A stretch of DNA of 64,000 nucleotides from Salifodinibacter halophilus (GTDB lineage: Bacteria; Pseudomonadota; Gammaproteobacteria; Nevskiales; Salinisphaeraceae), in assembly GCA_012999515.1 (NCBI GenBank), contig JABEEB010000001.1, positions 1,488,001 to 1,552,000 on the forward strand, given 5' to 3'. Made by a program: the position numbers and the translations under genes. Shown one piece after another: positions 9,412 through 18,475 of this stretch. Every line of letters begins with the position of its first letter. Position 1 is the stretch's first letter. The notes below the pieces were generated by a model, which worked only from the letters and a program-made list of their open reading frames with translations, searched no databases and was not told where the DNA came from.

Positions 9412-9762
9412 TTAGAACATCCAGCCAGTGGGGGACGGCGGTGCTGCGTTGTCCCCCAGCGCTTTCAAGCCTTTGACACAGCGCACAATAAGCCAAATCA
9501 GCCAGAACAACAGGACGAAGAAGCCGATAATCACAAACGACAACAGCACGCCAATAAAGATGTATAACACCCCGATCCAGAACGTGCGTATCTGGAATTG
9601 ATAGTGCTGCTGCAGCCATGCCGGCGCGTCATCCTTATGGATATACGCCATGATGACGCCGATAATCCCCGTCACGCCGATGAATAGACTGACAAGGTAA
9701 AGGACATAGATGATCTTGGCGTTATTGGCGCCGCTCACATCTTGTGGCGTCATTTCGGTCAT
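9412..9762 (-). CDS. small membrane protein of DUF4870 type
   Basis: Protein of 116 residues with three hydrophobic helices: a segment around IIYVLYLVSLFIGV, then a polar loop YIHKDDAPAWLQQHYQFQIRTF, then two long helices ending in WLIWLIVRCVKGLKAL. The loop and helix order fit the DUF4870 (Tic20-like) family, of unknown function. ATG 9762 is chosen over an upstream TTG (9774) because GAGAG precedes it. Confidence 0.75.
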   Translation of the reverse strand: MTEMTPQDVSGANNAKIIYVLYLVSLFIGVTGIIGVIMAYIHKDDAPAWLQQHYQFQIRTFWIGVLYIFIGVLLSFVIIGFFVLLFWLIWLIVRCVKGLKALGDNAAPPSPTGWMF

Positions 9763-10135
9763 CTTATCTCTCAATAGAACCGTCGGTAATTAATTCTCGA
9801 GGCGATGCGACACCCTCTGCTTAATTTACTACAGCCATCCAACTGCTTGGTCTGGGCATCACCGAGCTTCCAACGGAGTTTATCGCCAAGCGGCTCCTTT
9901 TAATAGCGGCGGTAACTGATCACCGTACGCCCGGCAGCTCCGCGGCATTTACGCGCGCTTTTTATTGCGATTGTCGCCTGTGTCTTCTGGGCCGTGGTGC
10001 GCGGTTTCTGCAACGTGGCTGCACGTTCTATCAAAAAGCGGTGCTGCGGGTCATGTCAGATGTTCGCGAACAAGGTCAATCCGCGTTAATCTTGTGAATT
10101 ACTCATCAGACAGGCGTTTAACCAAACGACAATTG
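9763..10135. other. intergenic region upstream of thiSG
   Basis: Divergent spacer of 373 nt. No gene, no THI-box (TPP riboswitch) sequence and no clear promoter were seen. It contains one perfect 12-bp palindrome, listed separately. Confidence 0.5.
10061..10072. promoter_or_regulatory. 12-bp palindrome upstream of thiSG, possible operator
   Basis: TGTTCGCGAACA is its own reverse complement and lies 63 nt before the thiSG start. The symmetry and position would fit a dimeric regulator site; no cognate protein can be named. Confidence 0.3.
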
Positions 10136-11134
10136 ATGCAACTTTGGATTAACGGCGAGCAAACCGAATTTCGTGACGCGGTGACGCTGGCAGATCTATT
10201 GCACGAACTCGACTATGGCGAGCGGCGCATCGCTGTCGAGCACAACGGCGAGATCGTGCCCGGAGATCAGCACACCACGACCCAGCTGGCCGACGGCGAC
10301 CGGCTCGAAATCGTCCACGCCATCGGCGGCGGCCAAGCCCAGGTGGAGTCGGACACGCTCAACGTGGCCGGCCGGCGCTTCAACTCGCGGCTGCTGGTTG
10401 GCACCGGCAAATACGCCGACCTCGACGAAGCCGAGGCCGCGCTAGCCGCAAGCGGTACCGAAATCGTAACCATGGCCATCCGCCGTACGCCGGCCTTCAC
10501 CGATCCGGACGCGCGCGCCAAGCGCAACCTGCTCGATGTCGTATCACCCGAACGCTACACACCATTACCGAATACCGCCGGCTGCGCCACGGCTGACGAC
10601 GCCGTCCGCGCCTGCCGCATGGCACGTGAACTGCTCGACGGCCACAACTTGGTCAAACTTGAGGTCATCGGCGACGAGAAAACGCTGTATCCAGACATGA
10701 CCGAGACGCTGGCCGCAGCCGAAAAGCTGGTGGCCGATGATTTCGATGTCATGGTCTATACCAACGACGATCCGATTGCCTGCCGGCGGCTAGAGTCGAT
10801 GGGCTGTGTCGCGATCATGCCGCTGGCCGGGCCGATCGGCTCGGGGTTGGGGATCCAAAACCGCTACAACGTACTAGAGATCGTCGAAAACGCCGATGTG
10901 CCGGTTCTGGTCGACGCCGGCGTTGGCACGCCATCCGATGCGGCCATTGCCATGGAGCTCGGCTGCGACGGCGTGCTCATGAACACGGCTATCGCCCAAG
11001 CCGGCAAACCGGTGCTGATGGCCCAGGCCATGCGTCACGCAGTGAATGCCGGCCGCCAAGGCTACCTGGCCGGACGCATGCCGCGACGGCGCTACGCGTC
11101 GGCCTCATCACCCGCCAACAATCTACCGTTTTAA
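10136..11134 (+). CDS. thiG: fused sulfur carrier ThiS - thiazole synthase ThiG
   Basis: One frame of 332 residues joins two thiamine-pathway proteins. Residues 1-66 are ThiS-like, starting [12 protein letters not shown] and ending in the IGGG signature whose terminal Gly is normally adenylated and converted to a thiocarboxylate. After a short linker (QAQVESD), residues about 74-332 are ThiG, with [11 protein letters not shown], the Schiff-base Lys in VKLEVIGD near 174, [12 protein letters not shown] and [15 protein letters not shown]. No stop separates them. ATG 10136 is chosen because earlier codons match nothing; its ribosome site is weak. An in-frame GTG at 10343 could start a separate ThiG. 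Such fusions are catalogued as bifunctional sulfur carrier/thiazole synthase. trmB follows after 6 nt. Confidence 0.92.
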   Translation: MQLWINGEQTEFRDAVTLADLLHELDYGERRIAVEHNGEIVPGDQHTTTQLADGDRLEIVHAIGGGQAQVESDTLNVAGRRFNSRLLVGTGKYADLDEAEAALAASGTEIVTMAIRRTPAFTDPDARAKRNLLDVVSPERYTPLPNTAGCATADDAVRACRMARELLDGHNLVKLEVIGDEKTLYPDMTETLAAAEKLVADDFDVMVYTNDDPIACRRLESMGCVAIMPLAGPIGSGLGIQNRYNVLEIVENADVPVLVDAGVGTPSDAAIAMELGCDGVLMNTAIAQAGKPVLMAQAMRHAVNAGRQGYLAGRMPRRRYASASSPANNLPF

Positions 11135-11140
11135 CAGGCA

Positions 11141-11842
11141 TTGGACACAACCCAAACGACTGACTACCGGCCTATCCGAAGCTTCACCAAGCGCGAAGGC
11201 CGGCTGACGCCGGGCCAGCAGAAAAAGCTGGATCAGCTGTGGCCACGCTACGGTGTTGCGACGCCGAGTGAGCCACTGAACTGGGCAACAGTGTTCGGCC
11301 GCAACGCGCCAATCACGCTCGAGATCGGCTTCGGTGCGGGCGAAGTGCTCGCCACGCGTGCGCCGGCCGAACCCGAACGTGACTTCATCGGCATCGAAGT
11401 CTATCGCACCGGCATTGCACGCCTTATGGGGGCACTCGACGCCTCGGGCGCACACAACGTGCGGCTGCTCAGCGGCGACGCCGTGGAACTAATCGATATG
11501 GCCTTCGCCGACGCCGCGCTCGACGAAGTCCTTCTGTATTTCCCCGACCCATGGCCGAAAAAACGCCACCACAAACGACGCATCGTCACATCCGTTTTTG
11601 CTAAACAGATCGCGCGCGTGCTCCGCAGTGGCGGGCTGTGGCGGCTAGCCACCGACTGGCCAGACTACGCCGAGTGGATGCGTGACTTACTCGATGTCCA
11701 GGCCACATTTGAGAACGTCGGCAACACCGACGGCTTTGTGACCGACCCACCACGGCCGGCCACACGATTCGAGGCCCGTGGCGAGCGCCGGGGCCACCCC
11801 GTTTACGACCTCGCCTATCGGCGACGGGCAAAAACCGGGTAG
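11141..11842 (+). CDS. trmB: tRNA (guanine(46)-N7)-methyltransferase
   Basis: Protein of 233 residues. SAM motif I is EIGFGAGE (61-68). The family signatures DEVLLYFPDPWPKKRHHKRR (around 126-145) and the C-terminal TRFEARGERRGHPVYDL are present. It methylates G46 in the tRNA variable loop. TTG start 6 nt after the thiSG stop, so probably translated by coupling; thiG-trmB adjacency is common in gammaproteobacteria. Confidence 0.95.
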   Translation: MDTTQTTDYRPIRSFTKREGRLTPGQQKKLDQLWPRYGVATPSEPLNWATVFGRNAPITLEIGFGAGEVLATRAPAEPERDFIGIEVYRTGIARLMGALDASGAHNVRLLSGDAVELIDMAFADAALDEVLLYFPDPWPKKRHHKRRIVTSVFAKQIARVLRSGGLWRLATDWPDYAEWMRDLLDVQATFENVGNTDGFVTDPPRPATRFEARGERRGHPVYDLAYRRRAKTG

Positions 11843-12072
11843 GTGAATCACTGTAGGCCGACCAACGGCGTGACATAGGCGTGTTTTTCGAAGCGACCAC
11901 GCCCCACGCCAGCACGCATCCACGACGGCAACCGAGCCTAGCTTGAGCGCTTTTCCGTGTTGACCGCCTGCGGTGCCGCTCGCGCCAACGTCGCACCGCG
12001 ACTATGCCAAGCTATCCCCAACCCGCGCCAAGCTGAATGCCGCGGTCGATTAGCAGCGTATCTCGTGCGGGA

Positions 12073-12867
12073 CTAGTCAGCACTGGCCTCGCCGGCCTCG
12101 GCCTCGGTGACGCGCTGTAGAAACTGACGCGTTCGCGCCTCGGTCGGCCGCGTAAAGATCTCTTGCGGCGTGCCTTGTTCCAGAATCTGGCCCTCGCAGA
12201 AAAAACACACACGATCGGCCACCTCGCGCGCAAAACCCATCTCGTGGGTCACGATTAGCATGGTCAGATCATACTCATGGGCCAGATCCTTGATGACTTT
12301 AAGTACATCGCCAACCATTTCCGGATCAAGCGCCGATGTCGGCTCATCAAACATCAACAATTTAGGCCGCATGGCCATCGCGCGAGCAATCGCCACGCGC
12401 TGTTTCTGGCCACCGGAAAGTGCTTCTGGCAACGCGTCACGCTTGTCGGCCATGCCGACACGTTCGAGCAATTCGTCGGCACGCGCCGTGGCCTCACTAC
12501 GTGACAAACCCAACACATGGATGGGGGCTTCGATAACGTTTCGAAGCACACTCATGTTGGGGAACAGGTTGAAATGCTGGAACAGCATACCGATGCCGGC
12601 ACGCATTCGACGCAGATGCGCCTCGCGCGCCGGCCGCAACACACCGCCCCGGTATTCGTGCCAAAGCGGCTCGTCGCCGACGTAGACAACCCCGTCGTCG
12701 ATGCCTTCAAGGGTCATCAAAATCCGCAACACGGTCGATTTACCCGAGCCAGACGGTCCCATCAAGACAACGTGCTCGCCTTCAACGACTTCGAAATTGA
12801 AATTGTCGAGGCAGACCGTTTGCCCAAAACGTTTGACGACTTTATCGAACTGCGCAAGCGCGGTCAT
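12073..12867 (-). CDS. ehuA: ectoine/hydroxyectoine-type ABC transporter ATP-binding protein
   Basis: Protein of 264 residues of the polar-amino-acid ATPase group: Walker [10 protein letters not shown] (about 37-45), signature [14 protein letters not shown] and Walker [13 protein letters not shown]. The insert around [24 protein letters not shown] before the Q-loop is typical of EhuA. The start overlaps the ehuD stop by 4 nt. The ectoine assignment rests on family resemblance of the whole operon; another polar solute is possible. Confidence 0.85.
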   Translation of the reverse strand: MTALAQFDKVVKRFGQTVCLDNFNFEVVEGEHVVLMGPSGSGKSTVLRILMTLEGIDDGVVYVGDEPLWHEYRGGVLRPAREAHLRRMRAGIGMLFQHFNLFPNMSVLRNVIEAPIHVLGLSRSEATARADELLERVGMADKRDALPEALSGGQKQRVAIARAMAMRPKLLMFDEPTSALDPEMVGDVLKVIKDLAHEYDLTMLIVTHEMGFAREVADRVCFFCEGQILEQGTPQEIFTRPTEARTRQFLQRVTEAEAGEASAD

Positions 12868-13556
12868 TTAAGTACGACTCCGGCGCGCGGCAAACGGCGT
12901 TCTAGCATGCGGACGCCCCAGGCGGCCAATATGGTGAGGATCAAGAACAATATACCGACCATAGTCAGTGGGATCATATAGCGAAACGTGCGGTCGCCAA
13001 TGATTTTGCCCACACCCAACATTTCCATGACAGTAATCGCGGACAGGATCGGCGTATCCTTAATGATCGCCACAAGATAGTTGGCGAGTGCGGGTACGAT
13101 GCGCGGGATGGCCTGCGGCACAAGCACATCGCGGTAAGTTCGCAGCGCACCGAGATTCAAAGCGCGCGCGGCTTCGCGCTGGCCACGCGGCACGGCTTCC
13201 AGACCCGCCCGATAGACTTCCGACGTATAGGCGCTGTACTGAATACCGAGTGTTATCACACCGGTTTCAAGTGCCGGCAGTGTGATGCCGTAGTTGGGCA
13301 AAATATAATACAAAAAATACAACTGGATCAGCAGCGGCGTATCGCGGATAAACTCGACCACGATCATCGTCGGCCAGGAAACGATCCGTAGCGGCACAGC
13401 ACGCAGCAACGCAAAGACCAACCCCAGCGTCATGGCGATCAGAAAACCAAACACCGTGGCTTTGATCGTCACCTCCATGGCGATCAAAAGCATCGGCACG
13501 ATCGACAGTGCAAATGCGCCTTGCGAGCTCAGATCCCAGCTAAAGCCGTACAGCAT
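12864..13556 (-). CDS. ehuD: ectoine/hydroxyectoine-type ABC transporter permease
   Basis: Inner-membrane permease of 230 residues of the His/Glu/Gln family, with about five helices and the EAA loop [29 protein letters not shown] that contacts the ATPase. The frame starts at 13556 directly beside the ehuC stop at 13557, so the two permeases are translated in tandem and probably form a heterodimer. Confidence 0.85.
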   Translation of the reverse strand: MLYGFSWDLSSQGAFALSIVPMLLIAMEVTIKATVFGFLIAMTLGLVFALLRAVPLRIVSWPTMIVVEFIRDTPLLIQLYFLYYILPNYGITLPALETGVITLGIQYSAYTSEVYRAGLEAVPRGQREAARALNLGALRTYRDVLVPQAIPRIVPALANYLVAIIKDTPILSAITVMEMLGVGKIIGDRTFRYMIPLTMVGILFLILTILAAWGVRMLERRLPRAGVVLK

Positions 13557-14219
13557 CTAGTGTGTTACACCCCGTCCGGAAGCACGCCAGGCATAGCGCT
13601 CCAATAAGCGCATGGTGACCATCAACACGAGCGCCATGGCGAAATAGAGCAACAGCGTGAGCACAAGTATCGGCAGCGTTTCCAACGTTCGGTTGCGGAG
13701 CTGGCCGGCCTGAAACGCAAGATCGGCCAAGCTGATCAAAGAGACCAACGCCGAGTCCTTGAGGTTCTGGATTACCAAATTGCCGAACGGCGGCATCATC
13801 TCGACCAGCGCCTGCGGCATCAATACGCGCCACAGCGTCTGACGCGAGCTCAAATTCAGAGCCGTCGCCGCTTCACGTTGGCCGCTGTCGACCGACGCCA
13901 GTGAGCCACGCACAACTTCGGCCCCGTAAGCACCAATATTGAGCGACAATCCGACGATTCCGGCCACAATGGGCGACAGACTCAGGCCGATTAGAATCGG
14001 TAACGCGAAATACAGCCAGAAAAGCTGGACCAGTAGCGAGGTGCCCCGGAAAACCTGGATGTAAAAACCGGCAAGCCAACGCCAACCACGAAACCTAGAA
14101 CTCGCGCCCAGGCCAGCGGCAAACGCCAGCACGCCCCCGCCTGCGGTTGAGGCGAGCGTAATCCAAGCCGTAACCTTGGCGCCGACCAAAAGCGGCGGCA
14201 GGAGATCAATCCAGTTCAC
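13557..14219 (-). CDS. ehuC: ectoine/hydroxyectoine-type ABC transporter permease
   Basis: Second permease, 220 residues, with the EAA loop REAATALNLSSRQTLWRVLMPQALVEMMPP and the family motif FRGTSLLVQLFWLYFALP. It lies 88 nt downstream of ehuB, a gap holding a strong hairpin, and abuts ehuD. Confidence 0.85.
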   Translation of the reverse strand: MNWIDLLPPLLVGAKVTAWITLASTAGGGVLAFAAGLGASSRFRGWRWLAGFYIQVFRGTSLLVQLFWLYFALPILIGLSLSPIVAGIVGLSLNIGAYGAEVVRGSLASVDSGQREAATALNLSSRQTLWRVLMPQALVEMMPPFGNLVIQNLKDSALVSLISLADLAFQAGQLRNRTLETLPILVLTLLLYFAMALVLMVTMRLLERYAWRASGRGVTH

Positions 14220-14251
14220 GACGAAATGGTGGGTTGTGCAGCGTAGCGTGC

Positions 14252-14278
14252 GGCGGCGCGACGACTGGCCGCGCCGCC
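14252..14278. repeat. GC-rich hairpin between ehuB and ehuC
   Basis: GGCGGCGCG (14252-14260) pairs perfectly with CGCGCCGCC (14270-14278) around a 9-nt loop. It lies in the 88-nt gap after the binding-protein gene. No T-run follows in either direction. Such hairpins after binding-protein genes can protect the upstream mRNA 3' end or cause partial termination, giving more binding protein than permease. Confidence 0.6.
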
Positions 14279-14307
14279 ACTACGGCCTGCAATCAGCAGC
14301 TGTGCGC

Positions 14308-15186
14308 TCAGCTTGAAGACTGGCTGCAGAGCTGCTTGATTGTTTTCTTGTGCACCTCGTTGATGGAATGTTCGTCCATACCGAAGTGTTGCAACGTCTC
14401 ACGCCATTCGGATTTCTTCTGATAGGCGACTAGTTGCTTGTTAAACGCTTTCCGCAGTTTATCGTTATTCTTGTTGAATCCGTACGCGCCCCAGCTACGT
14501 ACTGGCTCGCCCTCGATGACCGGGTCGTGGAAAGGCTCGGCTGGTTGCAGCGCGTCACTTTTTCCGGCTAGGCGCACGACCGTGAACTGAGTGCCGGCGT
14601 ACGCATCGATGCGGCCCGATTGAACCGCCGAGGCGGCGTCGGTATTGGCTTTTAGCATCACCAGTTGGTCGTCGGGGACCCCGATCTTGTGCGCGAATTC
14701 TAGTTGATCTGCGCCTGAGACGATGCCCATTTTCAGATCGTTATTTTTCTTGAAGTCCTTGTAACCGTGGATGTCCTTGGGATTGCCTTTCTTGACCATG
14801 AGGCCTTCACCGTAAGTCGAATTCGGCACCGAATAATCGACCTGCGTACAGCGCTTGGGCAATACCGCCAATGAGGAAGCGACGATATCGACGCGATCAG
14901 CTTTGAGGGCTGGGATCAGCGACCCGTACGGCATGACCGTCCACTGAATCTGACCAATACCCATGCGTTTCAGGACCGGCTTGGCGGTGCTTGGGCTAAA
15001 GCCTTTGGCCGTCCCTTTACTGGTCATGTAACCGTACGGGATTTCGTTGGCCACGGCGACACGGATATAACCGCGGTCCTTAATCTGCTTCAACGTGGCG
15101 GCGTTCGCATTCGTAACGACCGCAACCAGCGCGACAGCGGCCACCAACCCGGCCAACCCGCGCAATGAGAATTCTGACGAGGCCAT
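14308..15186 (-). CDS. ehuB: ectoine/hydroxyectoine-type ABC transporter substrate-binding protein
   Basis: Periplasmic binding protein of 292 residues. ATG 15186 is chosen over longer versions because AGGGAG lies 8 nt upstream and it opens a clear signal peptide ending TNANA. The mature protein has the family-3 solute-binding pattern: GYIRVAVANEIPYGYMTSKG, GSLIPALKADRVDIVASSL, and VKKGNPKDIHGYKDF, which resembles EhuB. First gene of ehuBCDA. Divergent from the phosphoribulokinase with 118 nt between, so the two promoters share that gap. Confidence 0.85.
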   Translation of the reverse strand: MASSEFSLRGLAGLVAAVALVAVVTNANAATLKQIKDRGYIRVAVANEIPYGYMTSKGTAKGFSPSTAKPVLKRMGIGQIQWTVMPYGSLIPALKADRVDIVASSLAVLPKRCTQVDYSVPNSTYGEGLMVKKGNPKDIHGYKDFKKNNDLKMGIVSGADQLEFAHKIGVPDDQLVMLKANTDAASAVQSGRIDAYAGTQFTVVRLAGKSDALQPAEPFHDPVIEGEPVRSWGAYGFNKNNDKLRKAFNKQLVAYQKKSEWRETLQHFGMDEHSINEVHKKTIKQLCSQSSS

Positions 15187-15304
15187 AAACCGACTCCCTG
15201 ATTCGAATGAACGGCATTTTATGTCAGGTTCGACCTTGCAACATCTAGACCAAAACCGCAATGCAACTTGAGTCGATCTCTCGCATCACACAGAATGCGG
15301 CCTA

Positions 15305-16171
15305 ATGTCCGTAAAACATCCAATTATCGCGGTCACCGGTTCATCCGGATCCGGCACCTCGACCGCACGAGTAGCGTTCGATCACATCATCCGCCGCCAG
15401 CGCCTGCACGCAGCGTTTATCGACGGCGACGGCTTTCATCGCTACGAGCGCCAGGCGATGCACGCCGCTGAGGCCGAAGCCGATGCCCGCGGCGAAGCCT
15501 TCAGCCATTTCAGTCCGGGCGCCAACCGGCTCGACCAGCTCGAAAAATTGTTCGCCGAGTACGGCGCCCATGGCACCGGCGAGGCCCGACAATATCTGCA
15601 CGACTCGAACGAAGCCGCAGCCTTCAACCAACAACCGGGCACATTCACGCCGTGGCAACCGGTCCCGAGCGGTACCGACCTGCTGATGTACGAAGGACTG
15701 CACGGTGGGGCTGTAACCCAAGACCACGACATTGCCCAACACGTCGATCTACTGGTCGGTGTGACGCCGACCATCAACATCGAATGGATCCAGAAAATCC
15801 ACCGCGACATGCACAATCGCGGCTACGCCCCCGAGCGCAGCACCGACGTGATTCTGCGCCGGATGCCGGATTACGTCGAAACCATCACACCGCAGTTCGC
15901 CCGCAGTGATATCAACTTTCAGCGCGTACCGCTGGTCGACACATCGGACCCGTTCATTGCCAAGGACGTGCCGACGCCGGACGAGTCGATGATCGTGATC
16001 CGGTTCCGCGAGCCAGCCCGATTCGCCGTGGATTTTCCCTACTTGCTCACCATGATCCAGGGCGCGTTCATGTCTCGCCCCAACACACTCGTTGTACCAG
16101 GCACGAAAATGCGCATGGCCATCGAAATCACGATTGGGCCGATCATCGAACGTCTGACGGCAACGGCCTAA
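15305..16171 (+). CDS. prkB: phosphoribulokinase
   Basis: Protein of 288 residues of the class I (proteobacterial) phosphoribulokinase family. P-loop GSSGSGTSTA near residues 12-21, then DGDGFHRYER, ANRLDQLEKLF, LLMYEGLHGG and DLLVGVTPTINIEWIQKIHRD. It would phosphorylate ribulose 5-phosphate in the Calvin cycle, but no RuBisCO or other Calvin genes are in the window. In several heterotrophs, including E. coli (PrkB), a lone homologue of unknown role exists. The end is only 6 nt from the convergent mlaB. Confidence 0.9.
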   Translation: MSVKHPIIAVTGSSGSGTSTARVAFDHIIRRQRLHAAFIDGDGFHRYERQAMHAAEAEADARGEAFSHFSPGANRLDQLEKLFAEYGAHGTGEARQYLHDSNEAAAFNQQPGTFTPWQPVPSGTDLLMYEGLHGGAVTQDHDIAQHVDLLVGVTPTINIEWIQKIHRDMHNRGYAPERSTDVILRRMPDYVETITPQFARSDINFQRVPLVDTSDPFIAKDVPTPDESMIVIRFREPARFAVDFPYLLTMIQGAFMSRPNTLVVPGTKMRMAIEITIGPIIERLTATA

Positions 16172-16177
16172 ACGTCG

Positions 16178-16501
16178 CTAGCCGGACTGCACTTCAGGCG
16201 GGCCGCTCTCATCTGGCGCGATCAGAAGAACCGGATCGAGTCCGCAGACATGGGCAATACCGCGAATCGAGGCGGGCGTATTGGCAAACGTAAGTGCTAC
16301 ACCGGCCGCAGCTGCCCGGCGTTGCCACGCCAGAAGCAGTGCCGCGCCGGCGCTATCGGCGTGCTCGACACCGGCCAGATCAAGCGTTAGCGGCTCGCTG
16401 GTGGCAAACCAGGTTTTCGACTCAGCCAGCCGTGCCGGCGCACTGACCTGATCGAGTGAACCATCAACCGCGATTCGACGCGCCGAGGACGTGTCACTCA
16501 T
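16178..16501 (-). CDS. mlaB: STAS-domain lipid transport protein MlaB
   Basis: Cytoplasmic STAS protein of 107 residues. The core LTLDLAGVEHADSAGAALLLAWQ contains the conserved loop with the D-S-A-G motif. In the MlaFEDB complex it binds and stabilises the ATPase MlaF. Start overlaps the mlaC stop by 8 nt; last gene of mlaFEDCB. Confidence 0.88.
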   Translation of the reverse strand: MSDTSSARRIAVDGSLDQVSAPARLAESKTWFATSEPLTLDLAGVEHADSAGAALLLAWQRRAAAAGVALTFANTPASIRGIAHVCGLDPVLLIAPDESGPPEVQSG

Positions 16502-17117
16502 GCGTTCCGTAACGACTTTTCATCTGCTGAATGAATTTATCCAGACCGACTTTCTGGATGCGCGACCTGAACTGTTCCTTGTAATTGGCCACAAACGACA
16601 GGTTTTCACCACTTGCATCGTAAACTTTCCACTGACCATCGACTTGGCGGAGTTTCAAAGACAAATGGATATCCCGCCCTTTGGGCGTGTGATAGATCGC
16701 ATTGAACGTTACCTTGTCGGCGTCAGCCGGCGCTCTAACCGGCTTGTAGTCCAGGTTCTCACCGCTTTTCAGTTTCAACAGCGCATCGCCGTAGTTCTGG
16801 ATCAGCAGATTCCGAAACGTTCGCTGGAACGCCTTACGCTGCTCGGCACTGGCCTGACGCCAATAGCGCCCCAGCGTTAATTGCGCCATGTAACGTTGAT
16901 CCAACACCGGCACCAGATCTTTTTCGATCAATTGTTTTAATTGCTGCGGGTTGTTGCGGAGTTGTTCGCGCCGACCATCCATGTCATCGAGCACTTTCTC
17001 GACGGTCTGCTTGGCGAGTTGTTCCGGCGTCTTCGATGACGCGTCGGCCGACATCGCGGCCGGTGCCATGACAGCGCCTGCAACAAACGCTGCAACGAGC
17101 ATTTTCAAAGGCTGCAT
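16494..17117 (-). CDS. mlaC: periplasmic phospholipid-binding protein MlaC
   Basis: Protein of 207 residues (MlaC/Ttg2D family) with signal peptide MQPLKMLVAAFVAGAVMAPAAMSADA. Shuttles phospholipids between the outer-membrane MlaA and the inner-membrane MlaFEDB. Conserved signatures: LVPVLDQRYMAQLTLGRYWRQAS and GRDIHLSLKLRQVDGQWKVYD. ATG 17117 is chosen over ATG 17132 because GAGGTAAG stands at the right distance before it. Lies 44 nt after mlaD. Confidence 0.92.
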   Translation of the reverse strand: MQPLKMLVAAFVAGAVMAPAAMSADASSKTPEQLAKQTVEKVLDDMDGRREQLRNNPQQLKQLIEKDLVPVLDQRYMAQLTLGRYWRQASAEQRKAFQRTFRNLLIQNYGDALLKLKSGENLDYKPVRAPADADKVTFNAIYHTPKGRDIHLSLKLRQVDGQWKVYDASGENLSFVANYKEQFRSRIQKVGLDKFIQQMKSRYGTHE

Positions 17118-17161
17118 TTTCTTACCTCGCATAATTTCAGTATTGGGTCATGCGCGCCAGG

Positions 17162-17644
17162 CTAGTTTGGCCCGCCGCCACTGCTGCTATCGCCGTTGCC
17201 GCTCATCTGAGTCATGAACTGGCCAATTAGATGTTCGAAAACCAGTGCACTCTGGGTGATCGCGAAACTGTCACCGTCTTCCATGTCCTGCGGTGATCCA
17301 CCCGGGCTGACGCCGAGATATTTACTGCCGAGCAGCCCCGACGTCAGGACCGATGCAGTCGATCCTTTTGGAATCTTGTAACTGGACTGTATATGTATTT
17401 TGGCCACAGCTTGGAACGTCTGCTGGTCGAGTTTGATTTTCGTCACACGACCGATTTCGACACCTCCCATTTTGACCGGCGCGCCGCCTTTCAGGCCGCC
17501 GATGTCATTGAACGACGCGGTTAGCGTATAGCCAGCGCCAGTGCCAGCGTGGAAATTGCTGACTCGCATGGTCAGCACGAATATGGCAGCCACGCCCAGA
17601 CAAATGAACGCGCCGACCAGGATTTCCATGGCTCGGGACTGCAT
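17162..17644 (-). CDS. mlaD: MCE-domain phospholipid transport protein MlaD
   Basis: Protein of 160 residues: one N-terminal transmembrane helix (EILVGAFICLGVAAIFVLTMRV) and a single MCE domain with FNDIGGLKGGAPVKMGGVEIGRV and LTSGLLGSKYLGVSPGG. Forms the periplasmic hexameric ring of the Mla complex. AGGAG lies 8 nt before ATG 17644. Confidence 0.95.
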   Translation of the reverse strand: MQSRAMEILVGAFICLGVAAIFVLTMRVSNFHAGTGAGYTLTASFNDIGGLKGGAPVKMGGVEIGRVTKIKLDQQTFQAVAKIHIQSSYKIPKGSTASVLTSGLLGSKYLGVSPGGSPQDMEDGDSFAITQSALVFEHLIGQFMTQMSGNGDSSSGGGPN

Positions 17645-17686
17645 GTCGAAAACTCCTAGAAACCTAAAAAACCGCGAAACCCAAAA

Positions 17687-18475
17687 CTAGGCGCCACCGG
17701 AAAACAGAACCGCCGTTAGAATCAGGTTGGCGCCGAGGATCGCCAGCGAGGCAATAACAACGGTGTTAGTCGTAGCCCGCGATACGCCCGCCGAGGTCGG
17801 CGCCGTGCGGTAACCTTCGAAAACCGCGACCCAAGTTATGATCGCGCCGAAAACGCCGCTTTTGATGAACATATCTGCAAGGTCGCCGACCGAGACGCTG
17901 GCCTGGATACCGTGCCAATAGGCGCTGGCATCCACGCCGAGAAGTGAAACGCCAACGTAGTAGCCACCACCGGCGCCGATGGCCATGACTGAGAATATAG
18001 CGGTCAACAGCGGTAGCGTCACAATCCCGGCGACAAATCGCGGTGCGATTACGCGTCGCATCGGGTCAACCGCCATCATTTCCATGCCTGAGAGTTGATC
18101 GGTGGCTTTCATCAACCCGATCTCCGCCGCCACCGCACTACCGGCACGCCCGGCAAATAACAAGGCCGTTACCACCGGCCCGAGTTCACGCACCACAACC
18201 AGCGCCACGGATGTGCCGAGCGAATTCTCAGCACCGAATTGCACCAGCGCACGGTAGCCGGACAATGCCAGCACCATGCCCACGAATAGCCCCGAAACGA
18301 CGATGATAACCATCGATAGGACACCAATCGAATAGATCTGTTCGACCAACAGCCGTGGTTTTCGGATGAGCACCGGTGTAGCCGCGATGACGCGCAACAG
18401 AAAAAACACGCTGGCACCGAGATCGGCAAGCCAATCGAGCGCCGACCGCGCCAGTTGACCAACAGCCGCGGTCAT
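17687..18475 (-). CDS. mlaE: phospholipid ABC transporter permease MlaE
   Basis: Integral membrane permease of 262 residues, MlaE/YrbE family, with VVRELGPVVTALLFAGRAGSAVAAEIG and a DQLSGMEMMAVDPMRRV coupling helix. The frame is open further upstream, but ATG 18475 overlaps the mlaF stop as ATGA and gives the usual N-terminus. Confidence 0.95.
   Translation of the reverse strand: MTAAVGQLARSALDWLADLGASVFFLLRVIAATPVLIRKPRLLVEQIYSIGVLSMVIIVVSGLFVGMVLALSGYRALVQFGAENSLGTSVALVVVRELGPVVTALLFAGRAGSAVAAEIGLMKATDQLSGMEMMAVDPMRRVIAPRFVAGIVTLPLLTAIFSVMAIGAGGGYYVGVSLLGVDASAYWHGIQASVSVGDLADMFIKSGVFGAIITWVAVFEGYRTAPTSAGVSRATTNTVVIASLAILGANLILTAVLFSGGA

Noticed and set aside
9763-10135. TPP riboswitch before the thiamine gene
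   Set aside because: The expected THI-box core sequences were looked for by eye and not found.
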